This document shows positions 25,207-37,270 of a stretch of DNA of 64,000 nucleotides, piece after piece; the stretch's first letter is position 1, and the number at the start of each line of letters is the position of its first letter. This DNA is from Vicinamibacterales bacterium (GTDB taxonomy: Bacteria; Acidobacteriota; Vicinamibacteria; Vicinamibacterales; UBA823). The translations under genes and the position numbers were made by a program. Under the pieces are notes generated by a model. That model was not told the DNA's origin, searched no databases, and saw only the letters and a list, made by a program, of their open reading frames with translations. The DNA is taken from contig DASCOS010000025.1 in the NCBI GenBank assembly GCA_036012125.1, positions 86,741-150,740 on the forward strand, written 5' to 3'.

Positions 25207-26018
25207 TGCGACATCTTGGCACGAAAACGTTCCCAGACTATCCGGAGACCGTACAAGGTGAGTTCTGGCACGACTGCCTCTATAACTGAAGTTTGCTCAG
25301 CAACGACGGCAGCCATTCCTCCGGTCGCAACACAAATCGGTGCACCCTCACCAGACGTAGGCTCAAATTCATCGCGTAGTCGAGCCTCGATACCCTCGAC
25401 CATCGCAACATATCCATAGAATAAACCTGACTGCATCGACTCGACCGTCGTTTGCCCGATGACGCGCTTGGGTTTGCAGACATCAACGCGTGGAAGCTGC
25501 GCTGCACGCTGAAATAGCGCATCAGCTGAAATGTCAACGCCTGGACAAATGACACCACCAAGATACTCACCACGCGAAGAGATGCAATCGAACGTCGTAG
25601 CAGTGCCAAAGTCGACGACGACAACCGGCCTACCGTCCACACGTCCGAAGCGCTCATAGGCAGCGATTCCATTGACAAATCGGTCGGCGCCTACTTCGCT
25701 CGGCCGCTCGTAGCGTATAGGCATACCCGCGAATACGGCGTCCTCGGCTGGCTCGACGACCTTGGTTTGGAGATCGAAGTAACGTCTGATCATCTCGGCC
25801 ATTGTGCCGGTTAGTGACGGAACAACCGATGCCATGATAACGCCGTCAATCTCTGCTTTATCGAGGCCCCTCGCTTCAAAGAGATCGCTCACAAGAATAC
25901 CGAGCTCATCCGCAGTGCGCTCCCGCAGCGTGGCAAGACGCCAACTTTGGGTGAGCGTTTCACCTTTGAAGACCCCAAACACGAGATTCGTATTGCCCAC
26001 GTCAACCGTCAGGAGCAT
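25203..26018 (-). CDS. coaX: type III pantothenate kinase
   Basis: First step of coenzyme A synthesis, phosphorylating pantothenate; cytosolic, of the ASKHA fold. Motifs: DVGNTNLVFGVF at 6-17 (phosphate 1), PSEVGADRFVNGIAAYERFG near 106-125, DFGTATTFDCIS near 135, and GGVICPGVDISADALF. 271 residues, normal for CoaX. It follows birA by 39 bp and overlaps the unknown gene downstream by GTGA. The birA-coaX pair is common in bacteria. CoaX needs a monovalent cation and is insensitive to CoA feedback in studied examples. Confidence 0.95.
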   Translation of the reverse strand: MLLTVDVGNTNLVFGVFKGETLTQSWRLATLRERTADELGILVSDLFEARGLDKAEIDGVIMASVVPSLTGTMAEMIRRYFDLQTKVVEPAEDAVFAGMPIRYERPSEVGADRFVNGIAAYERFGRVDGRPVVVVDFGTATTFDCISSRGEYLGGVICPGVDISADALFQRAAQLPRVDVCKPKRVIGQTTVESMQSGLFYGYVAMVEGIEARLRDEFEPTSGEGAPICVATGGMAAVVAEQTSVIEAVVPELTLYGLRIVWERFRAKMSQ

Positions 26019-26057
26019 GTCATACCGTTCCTTAGCAGAATGGTCTTCAGGTGAGCC

Positions 26058-26858
26058 TTAAACCCAGCGTACCTCACCAGAAACAACCCGTTCAGTCGTT
26101 CCATTGACGCGTACCAACAACGCCCCATCAGCGTCGATGCCAGCAGTCGTGCCACGTCGCACTCCAGACGGCCCATCCAGTTCGACCGCAGAGGCAATGC
26201 TCGACGGGGACAGTGTGCGCCAACGATTCAGAATAGCATTCATCTGGCCGTCGACCATTCTTGCTCGCCATACCGACAGTGCAGCTAACACTTCAACTAG
26301 GAGGTCTTCCAATGGCACAACTTCGCCACATTCAGACTCGATTGAAGTAGCCGTATCGGACAGTGCCGACAGATTCGACGCCGCTAGCAGATTAATACCA
26401 AACCCGACCACGACGTACTCAAGACCAGTCGGCGAGGCTCCAGCTTCGGAAAGAATACCACCGAGCTTCCTAATAACACCTCGCTTAACCATTAAGTCAT
26501 TCGGCCATTTGAGCACCACTGTAAGCCCTGCCCGACAGCGTATCGCTTCGACCAACGCGACGCCGCTCATCAGCGTCAATACCGGAGACAATAGTGGAGG
26601 TCGGAACACCACCGAAGCGTAAAGGCCGGCACCTTGGGGAGACAACCAAGAACGTCCGCGGCGACCTCTCCCAGCGGTCTGGGCCCCGGCAACCACAGTC
26701 GTGCCCTCTGGTGCACCAGCCAGAGCAAGTTCGATCGCCTTGTCGTTTGTTGATCCGGTTTCTTCCAGGTAGGTAACTCGCCCCACGAAACATCCGAGCC
26801 GGTCCCTATGTGTTCTAAACGCAGCCACCATTGGCACCGGTAGACCGTAGTTACTCAA
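26058..26858 (-). CDS. birA: biotin-[acetyl-CoA-carboxylase] ligase, without DNA-binding domain
   Basis: A 266-residue group I biotin protein ligase that attaches biotin to carrier proteins such as AccB or propionyl-CoA carboxylase. Motifs: EETGSTNDKAIELA, the biotinyl-AMP loop GRGRRGRSWLSP, KWPNDLMV with catalytic Lys, and KLGGILSEA. A small C-terminal SH3-like domain ends in VVSGEVRWV. There is no N-terminal helix-turn-helix, so it is not a repressor. The start appears to be TTG 26858, overlapping the nadC stop as TTGA. Confidence 0.94.
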   Translation of the reverse strand: MSNYGLPVPMVAAFRTHRDRLGCFVGRVTYLEETGSTNDKAIELALAGAPEGTTVVAGAQTAGRGRRGRSWLSPQGAGLYASVVFRPPLLSPVLTLMSGVALVEAIRCRAGLTVVLKWPNDLMVKRGVIRKLGGILSEAGASPTGLEYVVVGFGINLLAASNLSALSDTATSIESECGEVVPLEDLLVEVLAALSVWRARMVDGQMNAILNRWRTLSPSSIASAVELDGPSGVRRGTTAGIDADGALLVRVNGTTERVVSGEVRWV

Positions 26859-27703
26859 TGATCTGACCGCACAAGCTCAAGACTAAAGTCAACCGACGGT
26901 GCTGAATGCGTTAGCGCACCGACCGAGACGTAGTCTGCCCCCGTTGCGACCAGGCCTGGCATCCTTTTCAATGTCACGCCTCCTGATATCTCGATCTTGG
27001 CTCGGCCCCGACTACGGCGCACCACTTCACGGACATCAGCATCAGTCATGTTATCCACCAGTAACCTATCAGCACCCGCATCTAGGGCGTCGTCGGCTTC
27101 CTCGACGCTGTCAACCTCGACTTCAATCGACTTATCAAGCTTGGCCCCCCGCACCAGATCTAGCGCTACTGCCACGCCCCCAGCAAGGACAATATGGTTA
27201 TCCTTGATCAAAACCCCGTCATCCAGTGCGAAGCGGTGGTTAGACCCACCTCCTACCCGTACAGCGTATTTTTCCAGCCTCCGTAACATCGGAGTCGTCT
27301 TACGCGTATCTAACACAGTCAAAACGCCCGCACTCGCACCAACAAACGCGCGCGTAAGGGTCGCTATACCAGACAGACGTTGTAGAAAATTCAGCGCAGT
27401 ACGCTCGCCAGCCAAAATCGATCGCGCAGCTCCTGACAAATTAGCTACAACCTCCCCAGCGACACAGCTGTCCCCGTCAGACCGCTGGCACGTTAGCTTG
27501 ACGCGGGAATCTACCTGCCTGAATACTTCAGTTACGATCTCAAGTCCAGCCAGGACGCAGGTAGACCTTGAGAGAATGCCACCTTTGGCCCAGCTGGTAG
27601 TTTCGACAATCGCTTCGCTCGTAATGTCACCAGCGCCGAGGTCTTCTTTCAGTGCGCGTTGGACAAGCTTCCGGTAGACTGCCGGCTCCAATGCTTCAGT
27701 CAT
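26855..27703 (-). CDS. nadC: nicotinate-nucleotide pyrophosphorylase (carboxylating), quinolinate phosphoribosyltransferase
   Basis: Enzyme of NAD synthesis converting quinolinate and PRPP to nicotinate mononucleotide with loss of CO2. Visible motifs: EDLGAGDITSEAI at the N-terminus, GERTALNFLQRLSGIATLT, DTRKTTPMLRRLEKYAV, GGGSNHRFALDDGVLIKDNH, and EVEVDSVEEA near 193. 282 residues, normal. Its ATG overlaps the valS stop in TAATG at 27703, indicating coupling. Downstream birA overlaps its stop. Confidence 0.96.
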   Translation of the reverse strand: MTEALEPAVYRKLVQRALKEDLGAGDITSEAIVETTSWAKGGILSRSTCVLAGLEIVTEVFRQVDSRVKLTCQRSDGDSCVAGEVVANLSGAARSILAGERTALNFLQRLSGIATLTRAFVGASAGVLTVLDTRKTTPMLRRLEKYAVRVGGGSNHRFALDDGVLIKDNHIVLAGGVAVALDLVRGAKLDKSIEVEVDSVEEADDALDAGADRLLVDNMTDADVREVVRRSRGRAKIEISGGVTLKRMPGLVATGADYVSVGALTHSAPSVDFSLELVRSDH

Positions 27704-30369
27704 TACCGGGAAAGCTCCTCCAGAAGGCGTTTGAGCTTGTCACGCTGCTTAATCAGCCCCTGAACCCGTGCCTCAGTATCAGCCACGACCTCTGGCGCTG
27801 CGCGCTCCCTGAACTTGGGATTCGCTAGCTTACTTTGGTCAGCGGCATGCTGTTTTTTAATCTTCAACAGTTCCTTCGCAACACGATTAGCTTCGTCCTG
27901 ACGATTAACGATGCCGGCAAGCGGGACGTGCACCTGAAGGTCCCTGACAACCCGAACCACGGTTTCCGGGTGACGTTTTACGCGATCTTGAAACTCTACC
28001 TCGTCAAGCCCGGCGAGTCTGACGAGATGAGCTTCGCCACCGTCAAGAATCCGCTGTGACAGCTTGTCTGCACCTTCAATAAAAACCTTAATTTTCTGTG
28101 CGGGTGGCACCCCCCACTCAGCTCGAACGATGCGGATTGCAGTGATAACCTCTTGGATTAAGGTCATCTCGGCTGCAGCCGCATCATCTTTCCACTTGGC
28201 TTCCGGACCAGGAAACGCAGCGAGTGTCAGTGTTTGGTGCTGGCCATCCTGGGAACGGCCATCGCCAGGTCGCTGTGGTAACTGCTGCCAGACTTCCTCC
28301 GTTATAAACGGAATAATTGGATGGAGAAGCCTTAAGGCCCGGTCGTGAACCTCCAGTAAAACAGAAATGGCGGTCTCACGCTCTGGACCAGTTTCTTGGA
28401 GAGAAGGTTTGACTAATTCAATGTACCAGTCCGCATACTCGTGCCAGAAAAAGTGATATAGCCGGTCAGCCGCAACGTCAAAACGGAACGTTTCAAGCGC
28501 TTCACCAACTTCGGCACTTAGCTCGTTGACGCGATGTAAAATCCATCGGTGTACGAGTTCCGATGGGCGTGCAGGGGGATTTGACCTGACCTCGCCCTCT
28601 TGGAGCTGCATTAGGACAAAACGTGAAGCGTTCCACAACTTGTTAATAAACTGCCGAGAACCTCGCAGACGGCCCTCGGACAGTGAAATGTCCATGCTGG
28701 GTGATGCGAGTGCTGTCAGAGTGAATCGCAGTGCATCAGCACCGATCTCATCCATAAGTTCAAGAGGGTTTACAACGTTACCCTTAGACTTACTCATCTT
28801 TTGCCCATGGGCATCTCGCACGAGTGAAGTAATGTAGACCGTCTTGAACGGCACTTCTTGCCCGAACTTCAACCCGAACATGATCATTCGTGCAACCCAG
28901 AAAAAGATGATGTCGAGACCAGTAAGCATGAGGGTTGTGGGATAGTACCGCTCAAGATCGACCGTCCTGTCCGGCCACCCCATCGTACTGAAAGGCCAGA
29001 GCCCTGAGCTAAACCAAGTATCCAGAACATCCGTATCCTGTTGAAGTGAACCACCGCACTCACACATTCCTGGGGCCTCTTCTGCGACCACAATCTGATC
29101 GCACGAATTGCAATACCACGCAGGGATGCGGTGCCCCCACCAGAGTTGCCTTGAGATACACCAGTCGTGGATGTTAGACATCCACTCAAAATAAGTCTTC
29201 GTCCATTTCTCAGGAATAAACGTAATCTTTCCCTCTCGTACAACATCGATAGCAGGCTTAGCCAGTGGGCCAATACGTACGAACCACTGCGTCGACACGA
29301 GAGGCTCAACGACCGTACTACATCGTTGGCAGTGGCCCACGGCATGCTCGTGATCCTTGACCTCGATGAGTGCACCCTCACGGTCCAAACGATCGAGCAC
29401 TGCACCACGAGCCTCTAGGACCTTTAAGCCGGTAAAAGGTCCAGCCGCATCGGTCATTCGGCCGTCTTCGTTAATTACTGACACTTGCGGAAGATCGTGA
29501 CGCTGACCTATAGCGAAATCGTTGGGATCATGCGCAGGAGTCACCTTAACAGCACCAGTTCCAAACTCCTGGTCGACGACCGCATCGGCAATGATCGGAA
29601 GCTCGCGATCGAGTAGCGGCAGTCGCAAACAGCTTCCAACTTCAGACCGATACCGCTCGTCATCTGGATGAACCGCCACAGCAACATCACCCAGCATCGT
29701 CTCTGGACGCGTGGTTGCCACGGTGACAGCACCGTCGCGACCAACGTAACGGTACTGAATGTAGTAGAGCTTGCCAGTCGTATTTCGGTGAACGACCTCT
29801 AGATCAGATAACGCCGTACGACAGCGTGAGCACCAATTGACGATGTAATTGCCACGATAGATTAAACCTTCTTTATAAAGTGCAACGAACACGCGCCGAA
29901 CAGCACATGATAAATTCTGATCGAGAGTGAACCGTTCGCGACTCCAGTCAACTGACGAGCCCAGGGTACGCATCTGAGTAACAATCGTCCCCTTGCTCTT
30001 GCGCGCCCAAGCCCAGACGCGCTCTTCAAATGCCTCACGCCCGAGGTCGTGTCGAGATTTACCCTCCGTTGCGAGTTGTCCCTCTACAACATTCTGGGTC
30101 GCGATACCCGCATGGTCCGTCCCCGGCAGCCACAACACATCATCTCCGTGCATTCGTCGCCACCTGGCGATGATGTCTGGCAAAGTCTGGTTTAAGGCAT
30201 GGCCGATATGAAGCTGGCCAGTCACATTCGGGGGAGGCAGTACCATGCTAAACGGTGGACGATCCGATTCGGACATGGCGCGAAATGCCCCAATCGATTC
30301 CCAGAACGCATACCATTTGGGATCGACTTGGCGATGTTCAAATGTCTTGGACAGCAATACCTTAGGCAT
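27703..30369 (-). CDS. valS: valyl-tRNA synthetase
   Basis: Class I synthetase of 888 residues. [19 protein letters not shown] contains the HIGH motif; the CP1 editing domain (about 190-350) includes [34 protein letters not shown] is the KMSKS loop. Zinc-type cysteines appear around 400-440 ([19 protein letters not shown]). A C-terminal coiled coil (about 820-888) ends the protein, as in other ValRS. Start ATG 30369. It begins the valS-nadC-birA-coaX run. The 76 bp upstream are too short for a T-box leader and none is seen. Confidence 0.97.
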   Translation of the reverse strand: MPKVLLSKTFEHRQVDPKWYAFWESIGAFRAMSESDRPPFSMVLPPPNVTGQLHIGHALNQTLPDIIARWRRMHGDDVLWLPGTDHAGIATQNVVEGQLATEGKSRHDLGREAFEERVWAWARKSKGTIVTQMRTLGSSVDWSRERFTLDQNLSCAVRRVFVALYKEGLIYRGNYIVNWCSRCRTALSDLEVVHRNTTGKLYYIQYRYVGRDGAVTVATTRPETMLGDVAVAVHPDDERYRSEVGSCLRLPLLDRELPIIADAVVDQEFGTGAVKVTPAHDPNDFAIGQRHDLPQVSVINEDGRMTDAAGPFTGLKVLEARGAVLDRLDREGALIEVKDHEHAVGHCQRCSTVVEPLVSTQWFVRIGPLAKPAIDVVREGKITFIPEKWTKTYFEWMSNIHDWCISRQLWWGHRIPAWYCNSCDQIVVAEEAPGMCECGGSLQQDTDVLDTWFSSGLWPFSTMGWPDRTVDLERYYPTTLMLTGLDIIFFWVARMIMFGLKFGQEVPFKTVYITSLVRDAHGQKMSKSKGNVVNPLELMDEIGADALRFTLTALASPSMDISLSEGRLRGSRQFINKLWNASRFVLMQLQEGEVRSNPPARPSELVHRWILHRVNELSAEVGEALETFRFDVAADRLYHFFWHEYADWYIELVKPSLQETGPERETAISVLLEVHDRALRLLHPIIPFITEEVWQQLPQRPGDGRSQDGQHQTLTLAAFPGPEAKWKDDAAAAEMTLIQEVITAIRIVRAEWGVPPAQKIKVFIEGADKLSQRILDGGEAHLVRLAGLDEVEFQDRVKRHPETVVRVVRDLQVHVPLAGIVNRQDEANRVAKELLKIKKQHAADQSKLANPKFRERAAPEVVADTEARVQGLIKQRDKLKRLLEELSR

Positions 30370-30445
30370 AGACGGCGTTGATCGTATCAGGCCCTAGCCT
30401 CCACCGGGCGTCGAAGTGAAGGTACTTCAACCACAAAAATCTGGG

Positions 30446-30853
30446 TCAGCGGGCCGATGCGGCGGGCCGAACCTGTTGCCGAATAAATTCAACGATGACC
30501 TGCATCGAGGTTCCAGGTGGAAAAATACCGGTAATCCCAATTTCGTTAAGCTTCGGCACATCGATATCAGGAATGATTCCACCAACGACCACGAGCACAT
30601 CCGTGATGTCCTTCGCCTGTAACAACTCGATGACACGCGGACAGATGTGATTATGCGCTCCCGACAGGATTGAGAGGCCGATCACATCAGCATCTTCTTG
30701 CAGCGCCGCACCAACAATTTGTTCTGGCGTCTGGCGGAGTCCGGTATAAATCACCTCCATACCAGCATCACGAAGTGCTCTGGCGATGACCTTGGCTCCC
30801 CGGTCGTGCCCATCGAGTCCTGGCTTAGCTATGACGACGCGAATATTCCGCAT
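30446..30853 (-). CDS. methylmalonyl-CoA mutase, cobalamin-binding subunit
   Basis: Stand-alone B12-binding domain of 135 residues. The motif [11 protein letters not shown] provides the DxHxxG lower ligand, with the usual SxL and GG elements ([19 protein letters not shown]). It pairs with the large subunit encoded 14 bp upstream to form split methylmalonyl-CoA mutase (succinyl-CoA from (R)-methylmalonyl-CoA) or a related acyl-CoA mutase. ATG 30853 is preferred: AGGCGGG lies 9 nt before it; the in-frame TTG 30862 has no site. Confidence 0.92.
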   Translation of the reverse strand: MRNIRVVIAKPGLDGHDRGAKVIARALRDAGMEVIYTGLRQTPEQIVGAALQEDADVIGLSILSGAHNHICPRVIELLQAKDITDVLVVVGGIIPDIDVPKLNEIGITGIFPPGTSMQVIVEFIRQQVRPAASAR

Positions 30854-30867
30854 AATGGACAACCCGC

Positions 30868-32490
30868 CTAGATCATCGGGGTTTCTTCATACTCACCCCA
30901 GGCGTCTCTGAGTGCATCACATATCTCGCCGAGGGTCGCGTAGGCCCTGACCGCCTCAAGCAGTGAAGGCATGAGGTTAGTCTTGCCGAGCGCAACCTCG
31001 CGTACCGCTGCGAGTGAGCGCGCTACTCTATTCGCATCCCGAGTGCGCCTCAGATCATTTAGTTTCCCAATTTGCCGCTCAGAAACGTCTTCGTTGATAT
31101 ATAGCGTCTCGACGCCAAGCTCCTCGTTATCTCCATGCACATTCACTCCGACTATGTCTCGCTCGCCAAGCTCCACTTGCTTCTGGAACCGATAAGCGCT
31201 CTCGGCAATTTCCCTCTGCGGAAAACCTTGCTCAATCGCCTCAACCATGCCACCAAGATCATCGATGGTTTGAAAGTACTCAACTGCACCCGCCTCCATA
31301 TCAGTGGTGAGCTTCTCGAGAAAATACGAGCCCCCTAACGGGTCAACGGTGCTGGTTACCCCACTCTCATGTGCGATGATCTGCTGCGTGCGTAGCGCTA
31401 GGGTTGCCGCCTCAACGGTGGGTAAAGCGAGGGCTTCGTCTAACGAATTGGTGTGCAACGAATTTGCGCCACCCAGCACGGCAGCAAGCGCCTGAACGGC
31501 TGTTCGAATGACATTATTTCTAGGCTGCTGGGCCGTAAGTGATACACCAGCCGTCTGGGCGTGGAAGCGAAGCTTCCACGAGCGCTCGTCGCGAGCGCCA
31601 AACCGGTCCCGCATCACGTGGCTCCAAAGCTTGCGGGCCGCACGATATTTGGCGATCTCCTCGAAAAACTCGTTGTGAGCGTTGAAGAAAAAGGACATTC
31701 GAGGTGCAAATTTATCCGGATCAAGACCAGCATCAACTCCATGCTGTACATACTCGATGCCGTTCCGTAACGTGAAGGCAAGTTCTTGAAGTGCCGTCGA
31801 CCCGGCCTCGCGAATGTGGTAGCCACTCACCGAGATTGTGTTCCACCTCGGCACACGCTCACCGCAAAAAGCAAAGACATCCGTGACGAGTCGCATCGAT
31901 GGGCCCGGAGGATAAATGTACTCCTTCTGCGCAATGTACTCTTTGAGAATGTCGTTCTGAATTGTGCCGGAAAGTTTCTGCCAGTCCACACCCTGCTGTT
32001 CAGCAACCACTAAGTACATTGCCAGGAGCATTGCTGCAGGCGAGTTGATCGTCATCGACGTTGTGATCGCAGACAGTGGAATATTGTCGAATAGACGTTC
32101 CATGTCAGCCAACGAAGCAACGCTGACGCCACATTTACCAACTTCACCTAGCGATAACGGATGATCAGGATCTCGCCCCATGAGCGTTGGTAAGTCGAAT
32201 GCCACGCTTAAACCGGTACCACCGGCTGCGAGTAGTTGTCGGTAACGCTCATTCGTCTCTTCAGGCGTACTAAAGCCGGCAAACTGACGCATCGTCCACA
32301 TCTTGCCGGCGTAACCATTCTGATGAATTCCACGAGTGTACGGGAATTGACCCGGGTCATTCAGATCGCGGACATAATCGACCGCCTCGATGTGTGACGG
32401 GTCATATACCGGTTCGATCGGCACACCAGAAATCGTACGAATGTGCTCCGGACGCTGCACCTTCGAAGCAGATGGAATGCCCTTGGACAT
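30868..32490 (-). CDS. methylmalonyl-CoA mutase-type acyl-CoA mutase, large (catalytic) subunit
   Basis: A 540-residue TIM-barrel subunit lacking the B12 domain. It shows [20 protein letters not shown] with the active-site Tyr region, [49 protein letters not shown] and [19 protein letters not shown]. This layout matches the archaeal-type large subunit of methylmalonyl-CoA mutase. Isobutyryl- or ethylmalonyl-CoA mutases share it, and the deciding substrate residues are not certain by eye. meaB and mce on the same replicon favour methylmalonyl-CoA. GTG 32511 would add seven residues; neither start has a strong ribosome site. Confidence 0.9.
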   Translation of the reverse strand: MSKGIPSASKVQRPEHIRTISGVPIEPVYDPSHIEAVDYVRDLNDPGQFPYTRGIHQNGYAGKMWTMRQFAGFSTPEETNERYRQLLAAGGTGLSVAFDLPTLMGRDPDHPLSLGEVGKCGVSVASLADMERLFDNIPLSAITTSMTINSPAAMLLAMYLVVAEQQGVDWQKLSGTIQNDILKEYIAQKEYIYPPGPSMRLVTDVFAFCGERVPRWNTISVSGYHIREAGSTALQELAFTLRNGIEYVQHGVDAGLDPDKFAPRMSFFFNAHNEFFEEIAKYRAARKLWSHVMRDRFGARDERSWKLRFHAQTAGVSLTAQQPRNNVIRTAVQALAAVLGGANSLHTNSLDEALALPTVEAATLALRTQQIIAHESGVTSTVDPLGGSYFLEKLTTDMEAGAVEYFQTIDDLGGMVEAIEQGFPQREIAESAYRFQKQVELGERDIVGVNVHGDNEELGVETLYINEDVSERQIGKLNDLRRTRDANRVARSLAAVREVALGKTNLMPSLLEAVRAYATLGEICDALRDAWGEYEETPMI

Positions 32491-32617
32491 CTTGGTTTCA
32501 GCGGAACGCACGGTTGCAACGGTTAGCTATTGAACGGAGGCTCATGCGAATTCAGCAAACTCCAGTCGAAAACCACCACACCAAACTCAGCAGCACCAAG
32601 GTTTTCGAAGCCAGTCT

Positions 32618-32645
32618 CGACGCGATGCCGAGGCATCAAGCGTCG
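32618..32645. terminator. hairpin in the gap between the receiver/PPDK-like gene and the mutase gene
   Basis: CGACGC-GATGC with loop CGAG returns as GCATC-AA-GCGTCG: 11 paired bases with a 2-nt bulge. It lies downstream of the minus-strand gene at 32735 and upstream of the mutase start, where a terminator or leader hairpin is expected. No T-tract follows on the minus strand, so intrinsic termination is uncertain. Confidence 0.4.
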
Positions 32646-32734
32646 TTCAGCCAAGCATAGGCACTAGAGGAGTTTAAATCAACGGCGACCGGGTTACCGA
32701 TCGTTAGGCCTACGCATAACGACATCCATTAGAG

Positions 32735-35707
32735 TCAAACCGCCGGTTTTAGAATGACGCCGCTGTGTTTTTGGCCATTCATCTTCACAACAATTGGTGA
32801 CGAACATCGAACATGGCGAACGTAGTGCAATTCAGTCGTTGACGGTTGGGCCAATAGCCACTTCCAATCGATGAACCCCTCACCCGCCTGCGGATTGACC
32901 GTGAAGTAGCCAATCTGGCTTGCCGTAATGTTCTGGAAAAAATGGGAACCCTGCGACGGCGTAATGGCCATGTCCTCGAATCCCGCCTCTACAATGATAC
33001 GAGCACCAGAAATCTGATCCCATCTCACTGGAATTCCTAGGTGTGGGTTTCTAGAACCCCAACGGCCCAAGCCAAGAAGAATGTAAGGCTTTCCCTCATC
33101 CGCAAGGACTGCATTGAGTCGCATGATCTCCTCTGCAACCTCCCTTGTCTTTAATCGGTCGAAGTTTTCCACATTGACCACAACCAGATCACAAACATGC
33201 TCAACCAGCCCGTGCCCGAGTACGGCGTCACTCGCGCACACCAAATCTTCGCGGTCGACGTCACCTATTTCCAGTTCGCTAAATTCTCGCGATAAGGCTA
33301 GAGGTCGGAGCTGTAGAAACGCAAACTCTCTTGGTTGGTCATCAGAGGGCTGTAAATTACAGGCAAACTCTATCTCCACCGGCCCACCGGTGGCACCTCT
33401 GCCGACCTCGAGTAAAGACTGTAGAAGCGGCGCCAATGGAAAAATCTTGTGCTTCAATATCGGAGCAAAACTCACAAGTCGGATGCCCGGCCGAGCAATG
33501 TCATCGTAGATCGTGTCGTTCTCCGGTGAGAAGGTTGATCCAACAAACTGGAGGCTCCCATCCCGCTCAGCGACATCCAACTCCATTTGCTGTAGCTCTG
33601 TAGATAAACCGTCCGTCTCAGAGTTTTCACGCTGTCCAAGCCGAAGTGCGTAGAACGACCGCTGCGAGTTGCGTAACGTGTCATCAACCGAGGAAAACTG
33701 CACGACCTGCTGAGGGTGCGCTGGAGAGAAGCGGAAGCAAGCCTCTCCATCGACCACAGTGGCGCCAAAACCTAACGCAACGGCAGCAATACCGTCCTCC
33801 GCGGCGATCGGCGCGATCGGATAGAAATTGTGTGACCGTGCTACGCCGGCGATGTCCGGATAGAAACGATTAGCGTGGTGGACACCCGTCAACTTCTGGA
33901 TAACCACCGCCATCTTCTCTTCTTCAAGACGATACGGCGACGCATTCAAATACAGTTTCGAACTCTGTCGGAACATCGAGAGATACACTGCCTTCACTGC
34001 ATCAAGCAGCCGACGAACTCGATCAGGTTCGTCGTTTGGCAACATTACCGTCTCGTAGACGCCCGCGAACGGCTGGTAAGGCGAGTCTTCCAGTAGACTC
34101 GATGATCGGACGGCCAGAGGATAGTTCATCAACTGAGCAAGATCGGCCAGCTGCTGCTGAATCGTCGCCGGAAACCCAGCAGATCTAAAGCGCTCGGCTA
34201 ATGCGTCATCATCGCCGCACTCGATGGCGAAGTCCCGCAACTCATTCGCCTCAAGGAATTGATCGAAGACTTCTGTCGCCAGAATGACAGACGGTGGCAC
34301 GCCAATGCGGATACCTGGAAATTTCGATTCAAGACGTTCATCAGCAAGGAGTGCATTAGCAAAGGCAAGCCCACGGCCCTTTCCACCGAGTGACCCGGCG
34401 CCGATCCGTCCAAAGGTTCGCACCGGATCAAAGTGATCACGAGCAAAATCAGCCACAATGCCACGGTGCCGCTGCTCGTTGTAGTCATGGATTGCTTGGA
34501 CCAATACGTCCCGCAAACCCTCTACCGTTTCATAATCGGAAAGCTTACGGGGCCGCAAGAAGTGCGCGAGGTCAAATTCGGTACGTGCCTTCAACCACCG
34601 TGAAAAATGATTCCTTGCACCGTGAAACGCCACGCTCTCAGCAGGCGCCTCCCGCAATTGCGTTTCAAGTTGGCGAAGATCCTTCGCCACTGACACAATC
34701 GAACCATCCGGTCGACGGAAAACAAAATCACCAAAGCCGAAACCTTCCGTCATAAACTCCCGAAGATTGTTTAATAGAAACGGGGACTCCTTTCGCACAT
34801 AAGAGACATTAGCGGCTTTGGCTCGTGACACATGGTCCGACGAGCCAGAACCAGATTGCAACATAATTGGCACGTCTGGCTGAAACGCACGTACTTGCTC
34901 TGCAAAATCAAATCCAGCCTCAGAATCAATCACCCCGCCCTTCGGAAACGCAACATCGGAAATCACCCCGAGCACGTCTGACTGATATCGCTCGAAGAAC
35001 TCCCAGGCTTCCTCATAGGAGGTAGACAGTAGAATTTTCGGCCGTGCCTGAATACGTATCAACTTGTCTGCCCGATTCATCCCATCAGGAAGCAGATTCT
35101 GTGTATGACGGACGAGTTCGGTATAGATAACAGGTAGAAAAGATGAATAATAACGACGGCTATTTTCGATGACGATGATCGCCTGGACACCCATCTCGCC
35201 GGTGTCTCGAGAAACGTTCATCCGATCCTCAACATACTTTACGATGGCCAGTAGAATCCGAACATCGCCTTGCCACACGAAGACCTTATTGACCGTTGAC
35301 AGTGCAGACGCTTGAGCAAAACTGTCCAGGTCTCTCGTGTCGTAAGCCAAGCCGATCACCGACGTCTTCAGGCCTGCTTTTACAATTTCTTCTGCGAGTT
35401 CCTCAGCGCTCATATCGCCGACATGTGGCGATGTGATAATTAGGTTGTATCGACTTTCGTCACGGGCCAGAGCTAGAGCCTCGGTACCAGTGGAAACGCG
35501 TTGTAAACGCGGGGTGTGATGTAAATCGAGGTCGAGGAACTCAGTGAGCATTACCTCGCTAAGACGACCATCTTCAGCGAGAATAAACGAATCGTAAAGC
35601 GTCGAAACGAGAATAATATTATTGACGCGATAGAGTCCGATTTCCTGAAAGCTACGCAGCCGGTTCCCTGAACCGAACGACAGATTGTCCGGCCGTTCAT
35701 CGGACAT
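32735..35707 (-). CDS. PEP/pyruvate-binding (PPDK N-domain) protein with two N-terminal receiver-like domains
   Basis: Large soluble protein of 990 residues. The first ~130 residues look like a response-regulator receiver (IILVSTLYDSFILAE, LQRVSTGTEALAL) but the phospho-acceptor strand reads LIITSPHVGDMS, without the Asp. A second receiver-like module (about 165-350) keeps an Asp in GVISDVAFPKGG and a Lys in SYVRKESP. After a linker, the ATP-grasp domain of PEP synthase/pyruvate phosphate dikinase begins at GAGSLGGKGRGLAFAN, with AVRSSSLLEDSPYQPFAGVYET. I see no phospho-histidine swivel domain and no PEP-binding barrel; the C-terminus instead has GLGRWGSRNPHLGIPVRWDQ. It is therefore not a complete PEP synthase. 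Signalling or phosphotransfer roles are possible. ATG 35707 follows AGGCGG; 35740 is a longer alternative. Confidence 0.85.
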   Translation of the reverse strand: MSDERPDNLSFGSGNRLRSFQEIGLYRVNNIILVSTLYDSFILAEDGRLSEVMLTEFLDLDLHHTPRLQRVSTGTEALALARDESRYNLIITSPHVGDMSAEELAEEIVKAGLKTSVIGLAYDTRDLDSFAQASALSTVNKVFVWQGDVRILLAIVKYVEDRMNVSRDTGEMGVQAIIVIENSRRYYSSFLPVIYTELVRHTQNLLPDGMNRADKLIRIQARPKILLSTSYEEAWEFFERYQSDVLGVISDVAFPKGGVIDSEAGFDFAEQVRAFQPDVPIMLQSGSGSSDHVSRAKAANVSYVRKESPFLLNNLREFMTEGFGFGDFVFRRPDGSIVSVAKDLRQLETQLREAPAESVAFHGARNHFSRWLKARTEFDLAHFLRPRKLSDYETVEGLRDVLVQAIHDYNEQRHRGIVADFARDHFDPVRTFGRIGAGSLGGKGRGLAFANALLADERLESKFPGIRIGVPPSVILATEVFDQFLEANELRDFAIECGDDDALAERFRSAGFPATIQQQLADLAQLMNYPLAVRSSSLLEDSPYQPFAGVYETVMLPNDEPDRVRRLLDAVKAVYLSMFRQSSKLYLNASPYRLEEEKMAVVIQKLTGVHHANRFYPDIAGVARSHNFYPIAPIAAEDGIAAVALGFGATVVDGEACFRFSPAHPQQVVQFSSVDDTLRNSQRSFYALRLGQRENSETDGLSTELQQMELDVAERDGSLQFVGSTFSPENDTIYDDIARPGIRLVSFAPILKHKIFPLAPLLQSLLEVGRGATGGPVEIEFACNLQPSDDQPREFAFLQLRPLALSREFSELEIGDVDREDLVCASDAVLGHGLVEHVCDLVVVNVENFDRLKTREVAEEIMRLNAVLADEGKPYILLGLGRWGSRNPHLGIPVRWDQISGARIIVEAGFEDMAITPSQGSHFFQNITASQIGYFTVNPQAGEGFIDWKWLLAQPSTTELHYVRHVRCSSPIVVKMNGQKHSGVILKPAV

Positions 35708-35802
35708 AGTAAGAACCGCCTCACGCAATGCCCTGAACAACCAACTTCCATCACTGGCCGTCCAGAGTACGCGCTAAAAAATGTGTCGACTTCGATTCAC
35801 GC

Positions 35803-37200
<1,398 letters not shown>

Positions 37201-37241
37201 TCATCCTCCTCTTACAAATAGCCCTAATCAGCGACAAACCT

Positions 37242-37270
37242 TATATAAGCACCCCTCACTGGAGCGACAA
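37242..37270 (-). promoter_or_regulatory. probable promoter of gdhA
   Basis: On the minus strand, TTGTCG (37270-37265), 17-nt spacer, TATATA (37247-37242), 45 bp before the gdhA start. Each hexamer matches consensus at four of six positions. Nothing like a PII/NtrC site was recognised. Confidence 0.5.

Noticed and set aside
27703..30445. T-box or attenuator for valS (also sought before argS and trpS)
   Set aside because: Upstream gaps are 76 bp or less, or lie within coding sequence; no specifier loop or T-box sequence seen.
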